The notes under the pieces were generated by a model. It saw only the letters and a program-made list of their open reading frames with translations. It was not told the DNA's origin and searched no databases. The position numbers and the translations under genes are program-made. From NCBI RefSeq assembly GCF_905479755.1, contig NZ_CAJQNT010000010.1, positions 109,421 to 173,420 on the forward strand: 64,000 nt of DNA, written 5' to 3'. Of the stretch, positions 27,645 to 38,521 are shown one piece after another (positions within the stretch are counted from its first letter, which is position 1; each line of letters opens with the position of its first letter). This DNA is from an uncultured Schumannella sp. (GTDB taxonomy: Bacteria > Actinomycetota > Actinomycetes > Actinomycetales > Microbacteriaceae).

Positions 27645-28391
27645 CTACCCGACCGCGCTGACCCGTTCCGCGCGCTCCCGGCGCGGCTCCACCGCCGCGA
27701 CCTGCTGCTCAGCACCGGGGAGCCAGAGCCGCCGAGAACGCGGCCGACCGGCCCAGGACTTCGAACTCGAACTCACGCTGACCTGCCGCGCCTGCAGATG
27801 CCCGAACCCGGACCCGAGACCCGCCCAGCTGCTCGCCGTGATGGCCAGGCGCGCATCGGCGCCCGGCCAGTCGCCGATGCTCACGAGCGCCCCTTCGCGC
27901 TGCCGCAGTCGGGCCGAGAGCTTGCTCGCGGCCGAGTCGCTCAGCTTCGCCGCCCCCGACGCCCGACGTGGAGGCCTCACCACCACCACGGTGACCACGT
28001 CGACGAGCGCCGACACGACCGACAACCACTGTTCGCCCGGGTGCGGCACCAGCACCACCCGCTCCAGGTCGAGCCCGAGACCGGCGACCGCTTCGATGCC
28101 GAGATCAGGCATCCCCACAATCGCGCACCATGCCCCGGCCGCGCTCGGCCCTTGGGCGAGCCCGAGCGCGAGGGTCGTCGAGCCTTCGACCGCGTAGCTG
28201 CCGCCCGCGGCGAGCGCACCCCCGGGAATCAGCCCGGCGAGCGCGTCGTGCGTGGGGAGCGCGCGCGAATCCAGGCGCGTGCGCTGCATGCCGCGAATCC
28301 GCTCCTGCAGGGCGCGCACCACTTCGTCGCGGTCCGGAGCCTCGGCCTCGATCGGCTCCGCCCGCAGCGCGACGGCGGGGGAGGCGTTCAT
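27645..28391 (-). CDS. imuA': ImuA'-type RecA-fold mutasome protein
   Basis: 248 aa. Weakly RecA-like: ALPTHDALAGLIPGGALAAGGSYAVEGSTTLALGLA resembles the LAxLLPGGGLxxG...GxxS pattern of actinobacterial ImuA'. A true Walker A GKS/T is not present (SYAVEGSTTLALG), suggesting degenerate nucleotide binding, which is usual in this family. ImuA' interacts with ImuB and DnaE2. First gene of the cassette. ATG at 28391; GGAGGA abuts it, so the precise start is uncertain. Confidence 0.85.
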   Translation of the reverse strand: MNASPAVALRAEPIEAEAPDRDEVVRALQERIRGMQRTRLDSRALPTHDALAGLIPGGALAAGGSYAVEGSTTLALGLAQGPSAAGAWCAIVGMPDLGIEAVAGLGLDLERVVLVPHPGEQWLSVVSALVDVVTVVVVRPPRRASGAAKLSDSAASKLSARLRQREGALVSIGDWPGADARLAITASSWAGLGSGFGHLQARQVSVSSSSKSWAGRPRSRRLWLPGAEQQVAAVEPRRERAERVSAVG

Positions 28392-28401
28392 TCCTCCAGT
28401 C

Positions 28402-28417
28402 TCGAACATGTGTTCGA
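28402..28417. promoter_or_regulatory. LexA (SOS) box upstream of imuA'
   Basis: TCGAACATGTGTTCGA, identical over all 16 bases to the box at 27593-27608 and with the same following GTGTGTC sequence. Lies 10 bp before the ATG of imuA', so LexA would block promoter clearance or the start region. Confidence 0.9.
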
Positions 28418-28447
28418 GTGTGTCAATGGCGACCGACGCCGCTGCGG

Positions 28448-29017
28448 CTAACCGTCCTCGCGCGACAGTTGGGTGACGATCTTCGCCAACCGCCGCTGAC
28501 GGGTGAGCTCGTTGGGCGCCGTCATGAGCGGATGCAGCACCGAGTACCGTTCGGACGCGTTGAGCGCCTCGAAACGCTCTCGAGCCGTCGGCACCACCCG
28601 CAGCGCCATGATCAGGTCATCCGGCACCAGGGCCGTCGCGGAGCCCGCGTAGGCCCGTTCCCACCGACCGTCGGACTTCGCACGGTCGATCTCCATCTGG
28701 CCACGCTCACGCATCCGCCCCTCGGCGATCAGCCGCGCAACATGTTCTTGATTGCGTTGCGACCAGAGCGAGCGCGCCCGACGCGGGGTGAAGCGCTGCA
28801 GGAAGGTCGCGTCGTCGAAGCCGCGCTTCTGACCGTCGATCCAGCCGCTGCAGAGTGCCTCGTCGAGGGCTTCGGCGTAGCTCAGGGTCGTCGGCGAGGT
28901 GGTGCCCTTCTTGGCGAGCATGAGCCACACGCCGTCCGTGCTCTCTTCGTTCGCGTCGAGCCAGGCGCGCCACGCGGCGACGTCGGCGACCACGAATGGT
29001 TCGGGCGCCGCGCTCAA
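28448..29017 (-). CDS. YdeI/OmpD-associated family protein
   Basis: 189 aa with the family pattern: WRAWLDANEES-DGVWLMLAKKG, YAEALDEALCSGWIDGQKRGFDD, and QRFTPRRARSLWSQRN. Proteins of this group carry a C-terminal bacteriocin-protection domain name but their function is not firmly known. TTG start overlaps the TGA of the DUF1905 gene as TTGA, so the pair is coupled; DUF1905 and YdeI domains are often fused or adjacent. Confidence 0.85.
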   Translation of the reverse strand: MSAAPEPFVVADVAAWRAWLDANEESTDGVWLMLAKKGTTSPTTLSYAEALDEALCSGWIDGQKRGFDDATFLQRFTPRRARSLWSQRNQEHVARLIAEGRMRERGQMEIDRAKSDGRWERAYAGSATALVPDDLIMALRVVPTARERFEALNASERYSVLHPLMTAPNELTRQRRLAKIVTQLSREDG

Positions 29018-29316
29018 CTGTCGACCACCTCGAGCCGGACGGTGACCATGTCACCGGGGGAGAGGCGCTCGGCGTCGCGCACCGCCTTCTTGACCGGCAG
29101 GATGTACGCCGCCTCGGTTTTCGACGGAAAGATCGAGGTCGCCCACTCGGTCTGTCCGACCCGGGGGCGCACCCGCACCGACCCGAATCCGCGCCGGGGG
29201 CCGTCCTGGAACTCGGCGATCTCGGCGCTCAGCTCGGCAGGGACGGTGACGAAGGTCCAGGAGCCTTTGCCGTCGGCATCCCAGATCCACAGCTCCGATT
29301 CGAACTCGACGATCAT
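29014..29316 (-). CDS. DUF1905 domain protein
   Basis: 100 aa small beta-barrel domain beginning IVEFESELWIWD and containing WTFVTVPAELSAEI and IFPSKTEAAYILPVKKAVR, typical for DUF1905. ATG at 29316 chosen; a CACAGT hexamer on the minus strand (29329-29324) ends 7 nt before it. Upstream in-frame GTG and TTG codons exist but would overlap that hexamer. Function unknown; works with the downstream YdeI-like protein by context. Confidence 0.82.
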   Translation of the reverse strand: MIVEFESELWIWDADGKGSWTFVTVPAELSAEIAEFQDGPRRGFGSVRVRPRVGQTEWATSIFPSKTEAAYILPVKKAVRDAERLSPGDMVTVRLEVVDS

Positions 29317-29376
29317 GCCCAACACTGTGCCACACCCCGGCGACCCTCATCGGGTCGGGTCTCGCGACGCCGGCAG

Positions 29377-30009
29377 CTACGCGGGGGTCGCGGCCGCAAG
29401 CACCACGCACGTGGCGACAAAGAGGAGAACGTTCGCCACCACGGTCATCCAGAAGCCCAGTCGGAACGACAGTTTCGTGCTCTTGTGCCGCAGCAACGCC
29501 TGCGCCAGAAACGCCCCCGGCCAGCCGCCGAGCAGCGAAAGCACGTGCAGCGTCGACTCGGAGATGCGCCACGCACCTTGGCGCGCGGCCCGCTTGTCGA
29601 GCGCGTAGAAGACCGCGGTCATTACGCTCACCACGGTGTAGAAGGACGGAATCCAGACCGGCACCGGCCACAGGGTCTCGATCAGCGCGGCGAAGGCGAG
29701 GAACGCAACAACCAGCACGAGCGCGACCAGGATTCCCACCGCACGCCCGCCTCGGCGAGCCTTGCGAGCTGTCACCGGGACCCGGCGATCCCGCGGCGCC
29801 ACCGCGATCGCACGGATGCGACCGTCGGGAGCCTGCTCGATGTCGAAGGTGACCTCGTCGCCGAGGGCGGGCCGGCGCGTCGTGTCGATGAACGCGTGCA
29901 CGTGGGCGAAGACGTCCGCACTGCCGTCGTTCGGTCGAATGAAGCCGAATCCCCGGTCCTCGTTCCAGCCCACGAGTTCACCCGAGAGTCGACGCTGACT
30001 CTTTGTCAT
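29377..30009 (-). CDS. Cold-shock domain fused to DUF1294 membrane domain
   Basis: 210 aa. Residues about 8-72 form an OB-fold cold-shock domain ([17 protein letters not shown] with RNP1-like GFGFI, then DVFAHVHAF). After a basic linker come four hydrophobic helices with [18 protein letters not shown] and [12 protein letters not shown], the DUF1294 signature. The design suggests a nucleic-acid-binding domain tethered to the membrane; role unknown. TACGCT on the minus strand (30021-30016) ends 6 nt before the ATG, so leaderless. Confidence 0.88.
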   Translation of the reverse strand: MTKSQRRLSGELVGWNEDRGFGFIRPNDGSADVFAHVHAFIDTTRRPALGDEVTFDIEQAPDGRIRAIAVAPRDRRVPVTARKARRGGRAVGILVALVLVVAFLAFAALIETLWPVPVWIPSFYTVVSVMTAVFYALDKRAARQGAWRISESTLHVLSLLGGWPGAFLAQALLRHKSTKLSFRLGFWMTVVANVLLFVATCVVLAAATPA

Positions 30010-30015
30010 TTCGCC

Positions 30016-30021
30016 AGCGTA
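30016..30021 (-). promoter_or_regulatory. -10 hexamer TACGCT of the CSD-DUF1294 gene
   Basis: TACGCT on the minus strand, 6-nt gap to the ATG at 30009. Confidence 0.45.
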
Positions 30022-30066
30022 TCGCCTGCAGGACCAAGGACTCAGGCGAGTTGGAGGCGCCGCGCG

Positions 30067-30072
30067 TAGCGT
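30067..30072 (+). promoter_or_regulatory. -10 hexamer TAGCGT of phosphoketolase, leaderless
   Basis: TAGCGT ends 7 nt before the ATG at 30080; the gap CGCGCCC contains no ribosome-binding site. Confidence 0.5.
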
Positions 30073-30079
30073 CGCGCCC

Positions 30080-32452
30080 ATGGAGCAGAAAGCACTGAAT
30101 CCTCAGACTCTTGCCCGCATCGACGCCTGGTGGCGCGCCGCCAACTACCTCAGCATCGGCCAGATCTACCTGCTCGACAATCCGCTGCTGTCGCAGCCTC
30201 TCGCCCCCGAGCACCTCAAGCGGCGCCTGCTCGGGCATTGGGGCACGACCCCGGGACTCAACTTCCTCTACGCGCACCTCAACCGCGCCATCCGCGAGCG
30301 CGACCTCGACACCCTTTACCTCACCGGCCCCGGCCACGGCGGCCCCGGGATGGTCGCCAATGCCTATCTCGACGGCACCTACAGCGAGCTCTACACCGAC
30401 ATCACCCGTGACGAGGAGGGGATGCGGAAGCTGTTCCGCCAGTTCTCCTTCCCCGGCGGCATCCCGAGCCACGCCGCCCCCGACACTCCCGGCTCGATCC
30501 ACGAGGGCGGCGAGCTCGGCTACGCGCTCAGCCACGCCTACGGCGCCGCCTTCGACAACCCGGAGCTACTGGTGGCGTGCGTGATCGGCGACGGGGAGGC
30601 CGAGACGGGGGCGCTCGCGACGGCGTGGCACTCGAACAAATTCCTCGACCCGCAGCACGACGGCACGGTGCTGCCGATCCTGCACCTCAACGGCTACAAG
30701 ATCGCCAACCCGACCGTGCTGGCCCGCATCCCCGAGGAGGAGCTGTTCGACCTGATGCGCGGCTACGGCCACGAGCCGTTCCTGGTCTCCGGCGGCTTCG
30801 ACGGCGAGGACCCGATGGCGGTGCACGAGCGTTTCGCGACGACGCTCGACACGGTGCTCGACCGCATCCGGCAGATCCGCGCGGATGCCGCCGCTGGGAG
30901 CACCGAACGCCCCCGCTGGCCGATGATCATTCTGCGCACCCCCAAAGGCTGGACCTGCCCGCGCGAGGTCGACGGGGATCCGGTCGAGGGCAACTACCGT
31001 TCGCACCAGGTGCCGTTGTCGGGGGTGCGCGACAACGCCGAGCACCGCGCGCTGCTGGAGGAGTGGATGCGCTCCTACCGCCCGGAGGAGCTCTTCGACG
31101 TCTCCGGCGCTCCGCTCCCCGAGACGGTCGAGCTCGCTCCGGCCGGAGGCCGACGGATGAGCGCCAACCCGGTCGCGAACGCCGGACTCCTGCGGCGCGA
31201 CCTCGACCTCCCCGACTTCCGCGAGTTCCGGATCGACGTCACCGAACCGGGGGCAGAGACCGTTTCGGCGACCGGAACCCTCGGCACCTGGCTCGCCGAG
31301 GTGATCCGCCGCAACCCCGACAACTTCCGCTTGTTCGGACCCGACGAGGTCGCCTCCAATCGCCTCGCCCCCGCCGTCTACGACGTCACCGCGAAGCAGT
31401 GGAACGCCGAATTTCACCCGAGCGACGAGCACCTGGCCCGCGCGGGGCGGGTGATGGAGATGCTGAGCGAGAACCAGTGCCAGGGTTGGCTCGAGGGCTA
31501 CCTGTTGACCGGGCGCCACGGGCTCTTCACGAGCTACGAAGCGTTCATCCACATCGTCGATTCGATGTTCAACCAGCACGCCAAGTGGCTCGACGCGAGC
31601 AAGAAGATCCCCTGGCGCGCCCCGATCGCGAGCCTCAACTATCTGCTCTCGAGCCACGTCTGGCGGCAGGACCACAACGGCTTCACGCACCAGGATCCGG
31701 GCTTCCTCGACGTCGTCGTCAACAAGAGCGCCGACGTGGTGCGGGTGTACCTGCCCTTCGACGCCAACACCCTGTTGTCGACGATGGATCACTGCCTCCG
31801 CTCGGTCGACTACGTCAACGTGGTCGTCGCCGGCAAGCAGCCCGAACCGCAATGGCTCGGCATGGAGGAGGCGATCGAGCACTGCACGCGCGGGCTCGGC
31901 GTTCTGCCGTGGGCCGGAACCGAGGTCGCGGGGGAGGAACCCGACGTGGTGCTCGCCTGCGCGGGCGACGTGCCCACCCTCGAGACGCTCGCGGCGGCCA
32001 AGCTCCTGCGCGAGGTGCTGCCCGGGTTGCGGGTGCGCGTGGTCAACGTCGTCGACCTGATGCGCTTGCAGTCCGAGGGCGAGCATCCGCACGGCCTGAG
32101 CGACGCCGACTTCGACGCCGTGTTCACCAGCGACACGCCGATCATCTTCGCCTTCCACGGCTACCCCTGGCTCATCCACCGCCTCGCCTACCGGCGGCGC
32201 GGCCACGCCAACCTGCACGTGCGCGGCTATAAGGAGAAGGGCACCACCACGACTCCGTTCGACATGGTGATGCTGAACGACCTCGACCGCTATCACCTGG
32301 TGATGGATGTGATCGATCGGGTGCCGGGGCTCGCCGAGCGGCATCCCGACGTTCGCCAAGCGATGCAGGATGCGCGGCAGCGCGCCCACGCCTACACGCG
32401 CGAGCACGGCGTCGACATCCCCGAGGTGGCCGACTGGCGCTGGGGCGACTGA
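30080..32452 (+). CDS. xfp: Phosphoketolase
   Basis: 790 aa TPP-dependent enzyme that cleaves xylulose 5-phosphate and/or fructose 6-phosphate to acetyl phosphate. N-terminal [15 protein letters not shown] and [10 protein letters not shown], the TPP motif GDGEAETG...WHSNKF (near residue 170), [21 protein letters not shown] and C-terminal [19 protein letters not shown] are diagnostic. Full length. No acetate kinase or phosphotransacetylase gene is adjacent, so the acetyl phosphate must be used by enzymes encoded elsewhere. Followed by a strong hairpin. Confidence 0.96.
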   Translation: MEQKALNPQTLARIDAWWRAANYLSIGQIYLLDNPLLSQPLAPEHLKRRLLGHWGTTPGLNFLYAHLNRAIRERDLDTLYLTGPGHGGPGMVANAYLDGTYSELYTDITRDEEGMRKLFRQFSFPGGIPSHAAPDTPGSIHEGGELGYALSHAYGAAFDNPELLVACVIGDGEAETGALATAWHSNKFLDPQHDGTVLPILHLNGYKIANPTVLARIPEEELFDLMRGYGHEPFLVSGGFDGEDPMAVHERFATTLDTVLDRIRQIRADAAAGSTERPRWPMIILRTPKGWTCPREVDGDPVEGNYRSHQVPLSGVRDNAEHRALLEEWMRSYRPEELFDVSGAPLPETVELAPAGGRRMSANPVANAGLLRRDLDLPDFREFRIDVTEPGAETVSATGTLGTWLAEVIRRNPDNFRLFGPDEVASNRLAPAVYDVTAKQWNAEFHPSDEHLARAGRVMEMLSENQCQGWLEGYLLTGRHGLFTSYEAFIHIVDSMFNQHAKWLDASKKIPWRAPIASLNYLLSSHVWRQDHNGFTHQDPGFLDVVVNKSADVVRVYLPFDANTLLSTMDHCLRSVDYVNVVVAGKQPEPQWLGMEEAIEHCTRGLGVLPWAGTEVAGEEPDVVLACAGDVPTLETLAAAKLLREVLPGLRVRVVNVVDLMRLQSEGEHPHGLSDADFDAVFTSDTPIIFAFHGYPWLIHRLAYRRRGHANLHVRGYKEKGTTTTPFDMVMLNDLDRYHLVMDVIDRVPGLAERHPDVRQAMQDARQRAHAYTREHGVDIPEVADWRWGD

Positions 32453-32472
32453 CGGACGACGCTAGAAACAGC

Positions 32473-32504
32473 GAAGGCCCCGGATCTTTCGATCCGGGGC
32501 CTTC
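32473..32504. terminator. Hairpin between phosphoketolase and tRNA-Leu
   Basis: Perfect 14-bp stem GAAGGCCCCGGATC / GATCCGGGGCCTTC with TTTC loop. Lies between convergent phosphoketolase and tRNA genes and can stop transcription from both sides. No T tract. Confidence 0.8.
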
Positions 32505-32515
32505 AACAACTCTCG

Positions 32516-32598
32516 TGCGCGGAGGGGGACTTGAACCCCCACGCCCTTTCGGGCACTAGCACCTCAAGCTAGCGCGTCTGCCATTCCGCCACCCGCGC
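32516..32598 (-). tRNA. tRNA-Leu (GAG anticodon)
   Basis: 83 nt class II tRNA without encoded CCA. Acceptor stem GCGCGGG pairs with TCCGCGC (one G-T), discriminator A. Anticodon stem CTAGC/GCTAG encloses loop TTGAGGT, anticodon GAG. The variable arm TGCCCGAAAGGGCG is the long leucine type, and the T loop GGGGGTTCAAGTCCCCC is standard. TAATCT on the minus strand at 32647-32642 is a likely -10. Confidence 0.95.
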
Positions 32599-32685
32599 GA
32601 GTGTTTTCTGTTCGGCGCCCCGCGAGGAGCACCGAGGAACGAGATTAGCACGACGACGACGTACTGCGTGACGCCCTCGGCGGGC

Positions 32686-32691
32686 TAGCGT
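32686..32691 (+). promoter_or_regulatory. -10 hexamer TAGCGT of the M20 peptidase gene, leaderless
   Basis: TAGCGT ends 6 nt before the ATG at 32698. Confidence 0.5.
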
Positions 32692-32697
32692 GGTGCC

Positions 32698-33999
32698 ATG
32701 ACCGCCGACACGGAGCTCGATGCCACCGCTCGGATCGCGCGCGATCTGATCCGGATTGACACCACGAACTGGGGCGAGGGGAAGTCCGCCGGCGAGACGG
32801 TCGCCGCCGAGTACGTCGAGGCCGAGCTCCGCCGTCTGGGCCTCGAGCCGCAGCTCTTTGACGCGGCCCCCGGGCGCACAAGCGTGGTCGCCCGAGTTCC
32901 CGGGCGCGACAGCGAGCGGCCCGCGTTGGTGCTCCACGGCCACCTCGACGTCGTTCCCGCCGATCCGGCGAACTGGAGCGTCGATCCCTTCGGCGGCGAG
33001 GTCCGCGACGGCATGCTCTGGGGCAGGGGCGCGGTCGACATGAAGGACATGGATGCCATGATCCTGACCTCTCTCGACGAGATCCTGAGCAGCGGCCAGC
33101 TGCCCGCCCGGGAGCTGATCGTGGCCTTCTTCGCCGATGAGGAGAACGGCGGCGACTTCGGCTCGCACTACCTCGTCGACTCCAAGCCCGAGCTCTTCGC
33201 CGGGGCGACGGAGGCGGTCAGCGAGGTCGGCGGCTACTCGGTGCACGTCGCCGGGCAACGCGCCTACCTGTTGCAGACCGGCGAGAAGGCGCTCCTCTGG
33301 ATCCGGTTGACCGCGCACGGCGTCGCCGCACACGGCTCGCGGGTGATCCACGACAACGCCGTGACGAAACTCGCCCGGGCCGTGACGAAGCTGGGGGAGC
33401 GCGAGTGGCCGCTGCACCTCACGACGACGACCTCCGCCCTGCTGGCCGAACTCGCCCGCATGCACGGCGCACCCGCCGACACCGATCCGGTCGACCTCGT
33501 GGAGCGCAGCGGCTCGGCGGCCGGCTTTCTGCTTGGCACACTCCGGGTGACGAGCAACCCCACACTGCTGAACGCGGGATACAAGCACAACGTGATCCCG
33601 GATCGCGCCGAGGCGCTCATCGACGTCCGCCCCTTCGCCGGGCAGGAGGACGAGGTGCTCGCGCAGATCCGCGAACTGATCGGCCCGGAGATCGAGATCG
33701 AGATCGTGCACCACGACGTGGGGCTGGAGAATCCCTTCGAGGGCGACATCGTCGACCGGATGGTCGCGGCACTGCACCGCCACGACCCGGGCGCGCCCAT
33801 CCTGCCGTACCTGATGAGCGGCGGAACCGACAACAAGGCGCTCGCCAAATTGGGCATCGACGGCTACGGTTTCGCGCCCCTGAAACTGAGCGCCGACCTC
33901 GACTTCCCGGCAATGTTCCACGGGGTCGACGAGAGGGTTCCGCTCGACGCGTTGTCGTTCGGCCACGCCGTCTTGCGCGACTTCCTCCTCGATTGTTGA
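32698..33999 (+). CDS. M20 family metallopeptidase
   Basis: 433 aa dizinc amidohydrolase/dipeptidase. Metal ligands: His and Asp in LHGHLDVVP, bridging Asp in GRGAVDMKDMDA, catalytic Glu in ADEENGGDFG, and His near the C-terminus in MFHGVDE. The dimerisation domain sits between. Substrate is unknown. No signal peptide, so cytoplasmic. An equivalent gene lies close to uppP in mycobacteria as I recall, consistent with conserved gene order here. Confidence 0.92.
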   Translation: MTADTELDATARIARDLIRIDTTNWGEGKSAGETVAAEYVEAELRRLGLEPQLFDAAPGRTSVVARVPGRDSERPALVLHGHLDVVPADPANWSVDPFGGEVRDGMLWGRGAVDMKDMDAMILTSLDEILSSGQLPARELIVAFFADEENGGDFGSHYLVDSKPELFAGATEAVSEVGGYSVHVAGQRAYLLQTGEKALLWIRLTAHGVAAHGSRVIHDNAVTKLARAVTKLGEREWPLHLTTTTSALLAELARMHGAPADTDPVDLVERSGSAAGFLLGTLRVTSNPTLLNAGYKHNVIPDRAEALIDVRPFAGQEDEVLAQIRELIGPEIEIEIVHHDVGLENPFEGDIVDRMVAALHRHDPGAPILPYLMSGGTDNKALAKLGIDGYGFAPLKLSADLDFPAMFHGVDERVPLDALSFGHAVLRDFLLDC

Positions 34000-34017
34000 T
34001 CTGAGCCTTCCTCCTGA

Positions 34018-34023
34018 CACAAT
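34018..34023 (+). promoter_or_regulatory. Possible -10 hexamer CACAAT of uppP
   Basis: CACAAT ends 8 nt before the GTG start at 34032. Weaker match than the TANNNT hexamers elsewhere. Confidence 0.35.
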
Positions 34024-34031
34024 CGACGATC

Positions 34032-34886
34032 GTGAGCTATTTAGAGGCGTTGATCCTCGGCCTGGTGCAGGGTCTGACCGAGTTCCTTCCGATCTCCTCG
34101 AGCGCTCACCTGCGCATCGTGGGGGAGTTCCTGCCGAACGCCACCGACCCCGGCGCGACCTTCACCGCGATCACGCAGCTCGGGACCGAATTGGCGGTCC
34201 TGATCTTCTTCCGCAAGCAGATCGGACGCATCCTCTCCAAGTGGTTCCGTTCTTTCGGAGCCCGCGGCGGCTCGCACTCGGCGGGGATCCTGAAGGGCGA
34301 TGCGGATGTGCGGCTCGGCTGGCTGATCATCCTCGGCACGATTCCGATCGTGATCGTCGGGTACTTCGGTCAGGAGTACATCCGCGGAGCCTTCCGCTCA
34401 CTGTGGCTCGTCGCGATCGTGTTGATCGTCTTCGGCATCCTGCTCGGGGTCGCCGACTGGCTGGGACGCCGCACCCGTCACCTCGAGGATCTCGGCTACG
34501 GCCACGGCATCGCGATCGGTTTCGCCCAGATGCTCGCGCTCATCCCCGGGGTTTCGCGATCCGGCGCGTCGACGAGTGCGGGGCTGGCGCTCGGCTACAC
34601 CCGCACCGCGGCGGCCGAGTTCTCGTTCCTGCTCGCCGTGCCCGCGGTGTTCGGGAGCGGGCTCTACGAGCTCGTCACGGCGCTGCGCGAACCCGACGAA
34701 TCGCCCTACGGCTGGCCGGAGACGATTCTCGCGACGGTCGTGGCGTTCGGGGTCGGGCTGGCGATCATCGCCTTCTTGATGCGCTACATCAAGACCCGGT
34801 CGTTCCTGCCGTTCGTGATTTACCGACTCGTGCTCGGCGTCGCGCTCCTGGTGCTGCTGTCGCTCGGCGTCATCCAGGCGTACTAG
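34032..34886 (+). CDS. uppP: Undecaprenyl-diphosphatase
   Basis: 284 aa polytopic membrane protein (BacA/UppP family) that recycles undecaprenyl diphosphate to the monophosphate carrier used for peptidoglycan. Both signature regions are present: GLTEFLPISSSAHL (about residues 14-28) and the PGVSRSGAS motif (about 172-180). GTG start. Overproduction of UppP gives bacitracin resistance in other bacteria (family knowledge). Confidence 0.95.
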   Translation: MSYLEALILGLVQGLTEFLPISSSAHLRIVGEFLPNATDPGATFTAITQLGTELAVLIFFRKQIGRILSKWFRSFGARGGSHSAGILKGDADVRLGWLIILGTIPIVIVGYFGQEYIRGAFRSLWLVAIVLIVFGILLGVADWLGRRTRHLEDLGYGHGIAIGFAQMLALIPGVSRSGASTSAGLALGYTRTAAAEFSFLLAVPAVFGSGLYELVTALREPDESPYGWPETILATVVAFGVGLAIIAFLMRYIKTRSFLPFVIYRLVLGVALLVLLSLGVIQAY

Positions 34887-34899
34887 CGAACCGCGGAGG

Positions 34900-35763
34900 C
34901 TACGGCCCGCCGGGGCGGTCCTCGCCGCCGGCCTTGCCGTCACGCTTGCGCAGATAGCGCTCGAACTCTTCGGCGATCGCGTCGCCGCTGGCTTCCGGCG
35001 AGTCGACGGTGTCGCGTGCCTGCTCGAGCTGCGAGATGTAGGCGGCCATGTCGTCGTCATCACCGGCGAGCGCATCGATCCCGCTCTCCCAGGCCGCCGA
35101 CTCCTCGACGAGGTTGCCGCGCGCAACGACGATCGGCACGAAGTCTTCGAGCCGCGAGATCAGCGCCAGTTGCGCCTTCGGCGAGGGCGCGTTGTGCACG
35201 TAGTGCGGCACCGAGGCCCAGATCGACATGCTGGGGATGCCGGCGGCCTGAGCCGCCATCGACAGCACCGAGATGATGCCCACCGGCCCCTCGTAGGTGC
35301 TGCGCTCGAGCTCGAAGTCCGCGCGCAACTCGGAGCTTTCGCTGCTGACGAAGATCGAGATGGGACGCGTGTGGGGAACGTCGGCGAGCATGGCGCCGAG
35401 GAACACGATCCCGGAGATGTCGGCGGTGGTGAGCGCGTCGATCACCTCGCTCGCGAAGGTCTTCCAGCCCCGCGACGGCTCGGTGCCGAGCAGCACATGC
35501 AGGCCCGGTCCGCCTCCGGGCGGGCCGTACAGCGTCACGGTCGGCCACTCCAGAATGCGTTCGCCCGAGTCGTCGAACGAGACGGTCGGCCGATTGAACT
35601 GGAAGTCGAAGTAGTCCTCGGGCTCCACCTCGACGAGGGGAACGAGCTCGAGTTGATCGCGCACCGCACGGGCGGCGCCGCTGGCCGCCTCGCCCGCATC
35701 GTTCCAGCCTTCGAAGGCGACGATCAGCACGGAGCCGTCGTCGAAACCCGATGCGTCAGTCAC
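34900..35763 (-). CDS. PAC2 family protein
   Basis: 287 aa. Contains VLIVAFEGWNDAGEAASGAA at the N-terminus and the PHYVHNAPSPKAQLALI segment of bacterial PAC2 proteins, distantly related to archaeal/eukaryal proteasome-assembly chaperones. Acidic C-terminus ending in a basic YLRKRDGKAGG. GTG at 35763 chosen because GGGAGG lies 8 nt upstream; a -10 TATTCT on the minus strand (35810-35805) gives a leader of about 35 nt. Function in actinobacteria unresolved. Confidence 0.88.
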   Translation of the reverse strand: MTDASGFDDGSVLIVAFEGWNDAGEAASGAARAVRDQLELVPLVEVEPEDYFDFQFNRPTVSFDDSGERILEWPTVTLYGPPGGGPGLHVLLGTEPSRGWKTFASEVIDALTTADISGIVFLGAMLADVPHTRPISIFVSSESSELRADFELERSTYEGPVGIISVLSMAAQAAGIPSMSIWASVPHYVHNAPSPKAQLALISRLEDFVPIVVARGNLVEESAAWESGIDALAGDDDDMAAYISQLEQARDTVDSPEASGDAIAEEFERYLRKRDGKAGGEDRPGGP

Positions 35764-35819
35764 TCTCACATCCTCCCGCGGGCCGGTCTGCTCGCGTCCC
35801 CACCAGAATAGGCCGCGCC

Positions 35820-35825
35820 TAGACT
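35820..35825 (+). promoter_or_regulatory. -10 hexamer TAGACT of the HAD phosphatase gene
   Basis: TAGACT ends 8 nt before the GTG at 35834 and only 2 nt before an alternative GTG at 35828, favouring 35834 as a leaderless start. Confidence 0.45.
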
Positions 35826-35833
35826 GAGTGCTC

Positions 35834-37503
<1,670 letters not shown>

Positions 37504-37566
37504 AGTGGTGGCGGTTCAGCCCCACGGCAGCCCACCGATTTAGCACCCAGAAAGCAGGATCTCTCC

Positions 37567-38496
37567 GTGCGCAAGATTCCCGCACTCTTCGCCGCCACTG
37601 CTCTCGTCGCGACCCTGTCGGCGTGCACCGCCTCCGGTCCCGCGGCGATCGACGGCTGCACGCCCGCCTACGACGCCGGTGACTCCGCGCGGCTCGTGAC
37701 GGCGACGGGTGCGCTCGGTTCGGCGCCGGATGTCGACTTTCCGACGCCGCTCGTGACGGACGGTGCCCAGCGCGCCACCCTCGAGGCCGGTGAGGGCACT
37801 CCGGCGGCCGAGGGCTCGCAGGTGGCGGCCGACTTCACGATCTACGCGGGCAGCGCGGTCACCCCGCTCGGCGGAACCGCCTACGACACGACCAGCCCGA
37901 CCCTCATCTCGGCGGTGACCGACTCCGCGGTGCAGGCCGCGCTGATTTGCGCACAGGCCGGCGAACGTTTCGCGCTCACCATGACCGCGGAGCAGGGCTA
38001 TGGCGCGGGAACGCTCGAGGCGAACGGAATCGCCGACGATGACACGCTCGTCTTCGTCTTCGACGTCTCCGCGATCTACCTCGGCAAGGCCGACGGAGTC
38101 AACCAGCTCCCGGTCGACGGCATGCCCATCGTCGTCACGGCGGTCGATGGAACGCCGGGCATCAGCGTGCCGAGCTCGGCGCCGCCGGCGGAGCTCCAGA
38201 CCGCCACGATCAAGCTCGGCGGCGGCGCGACCGTCGCCGAGGGCGACGTGATCGTCGCGCACTATTCCGTCTGGAACTGGCCCGCGGCGGGCGGCGAGGC
38301 AACCGCCTCGTCCTCGTCCTGGTCGGAAGGCACCGCGGCGACCTTCACCGTGAGCTCGGACGAGCTTCCCGAGGGCTTCCTCGCCGCCGTGACCGGCGCC
38401 ACGGTCGGCTCACAGCTGCTCATGGTCTCCCCGCCGGCGACCGAGGGCTCCGCGAACACGATCATGGTGATCGACGTGCTCGGAATCGTCGAGTAG
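37567..38496 (+). CDS. FKBP-type peptidyl-prolyl isomerase lipoprotein
   Basis: 309 aa exported lipoprotein. Signal peptide with lipobox LSAC gives Cys at about residue 20. Two FKBP-like halves: residues about 75-170 (VAADFTIYAG onward) and 210-309 (GDVIVAHYSVWNW onward, ending IMVIDVLGIVE). Many active-site aromatics are poorly conserved, so catalysis is uncertain. Lies immediately before pafB, as FKBP genes often do in actinobacteria. Confidence 0.88.
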   Translation: MRKIPALFAATALVATLSACTASGPAAIDGCTPAYDAGDSARLVTATGALGSAPDVDFPTPLVTDGAQRATLEAGEGTPAAEGSQVAADFTIYAGSAVTPLGGTAYDTTSPTLISAVTDSAVQAALICAQAGERFALTMTAEQGYGAGTLEANGIADDDTLVFVFDVSAIYLGKADGVNQLPVDGMPIVVTAVDGTPGISVPSSAPPAELQTATIKLGGGATVAEGDVIVAHYSVWNWPAAGGEATASSSSWSEGTAATFTVSSDELPEGFLAAVTGATVGSQLLMVSPPATEGSANTIMVIDVLGIVE

Positions 38497-38521
38497 CGCT
38501 CACCCCGCCTGCCGCGCGCTC

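Noticed and set aside
22685..27661. Very long open frame on the plus strand
   Set aside because: It lies opposite dnaE2 and imuB, which have full family motifs; the frame is a mirror of their codon bias and shows no domain.
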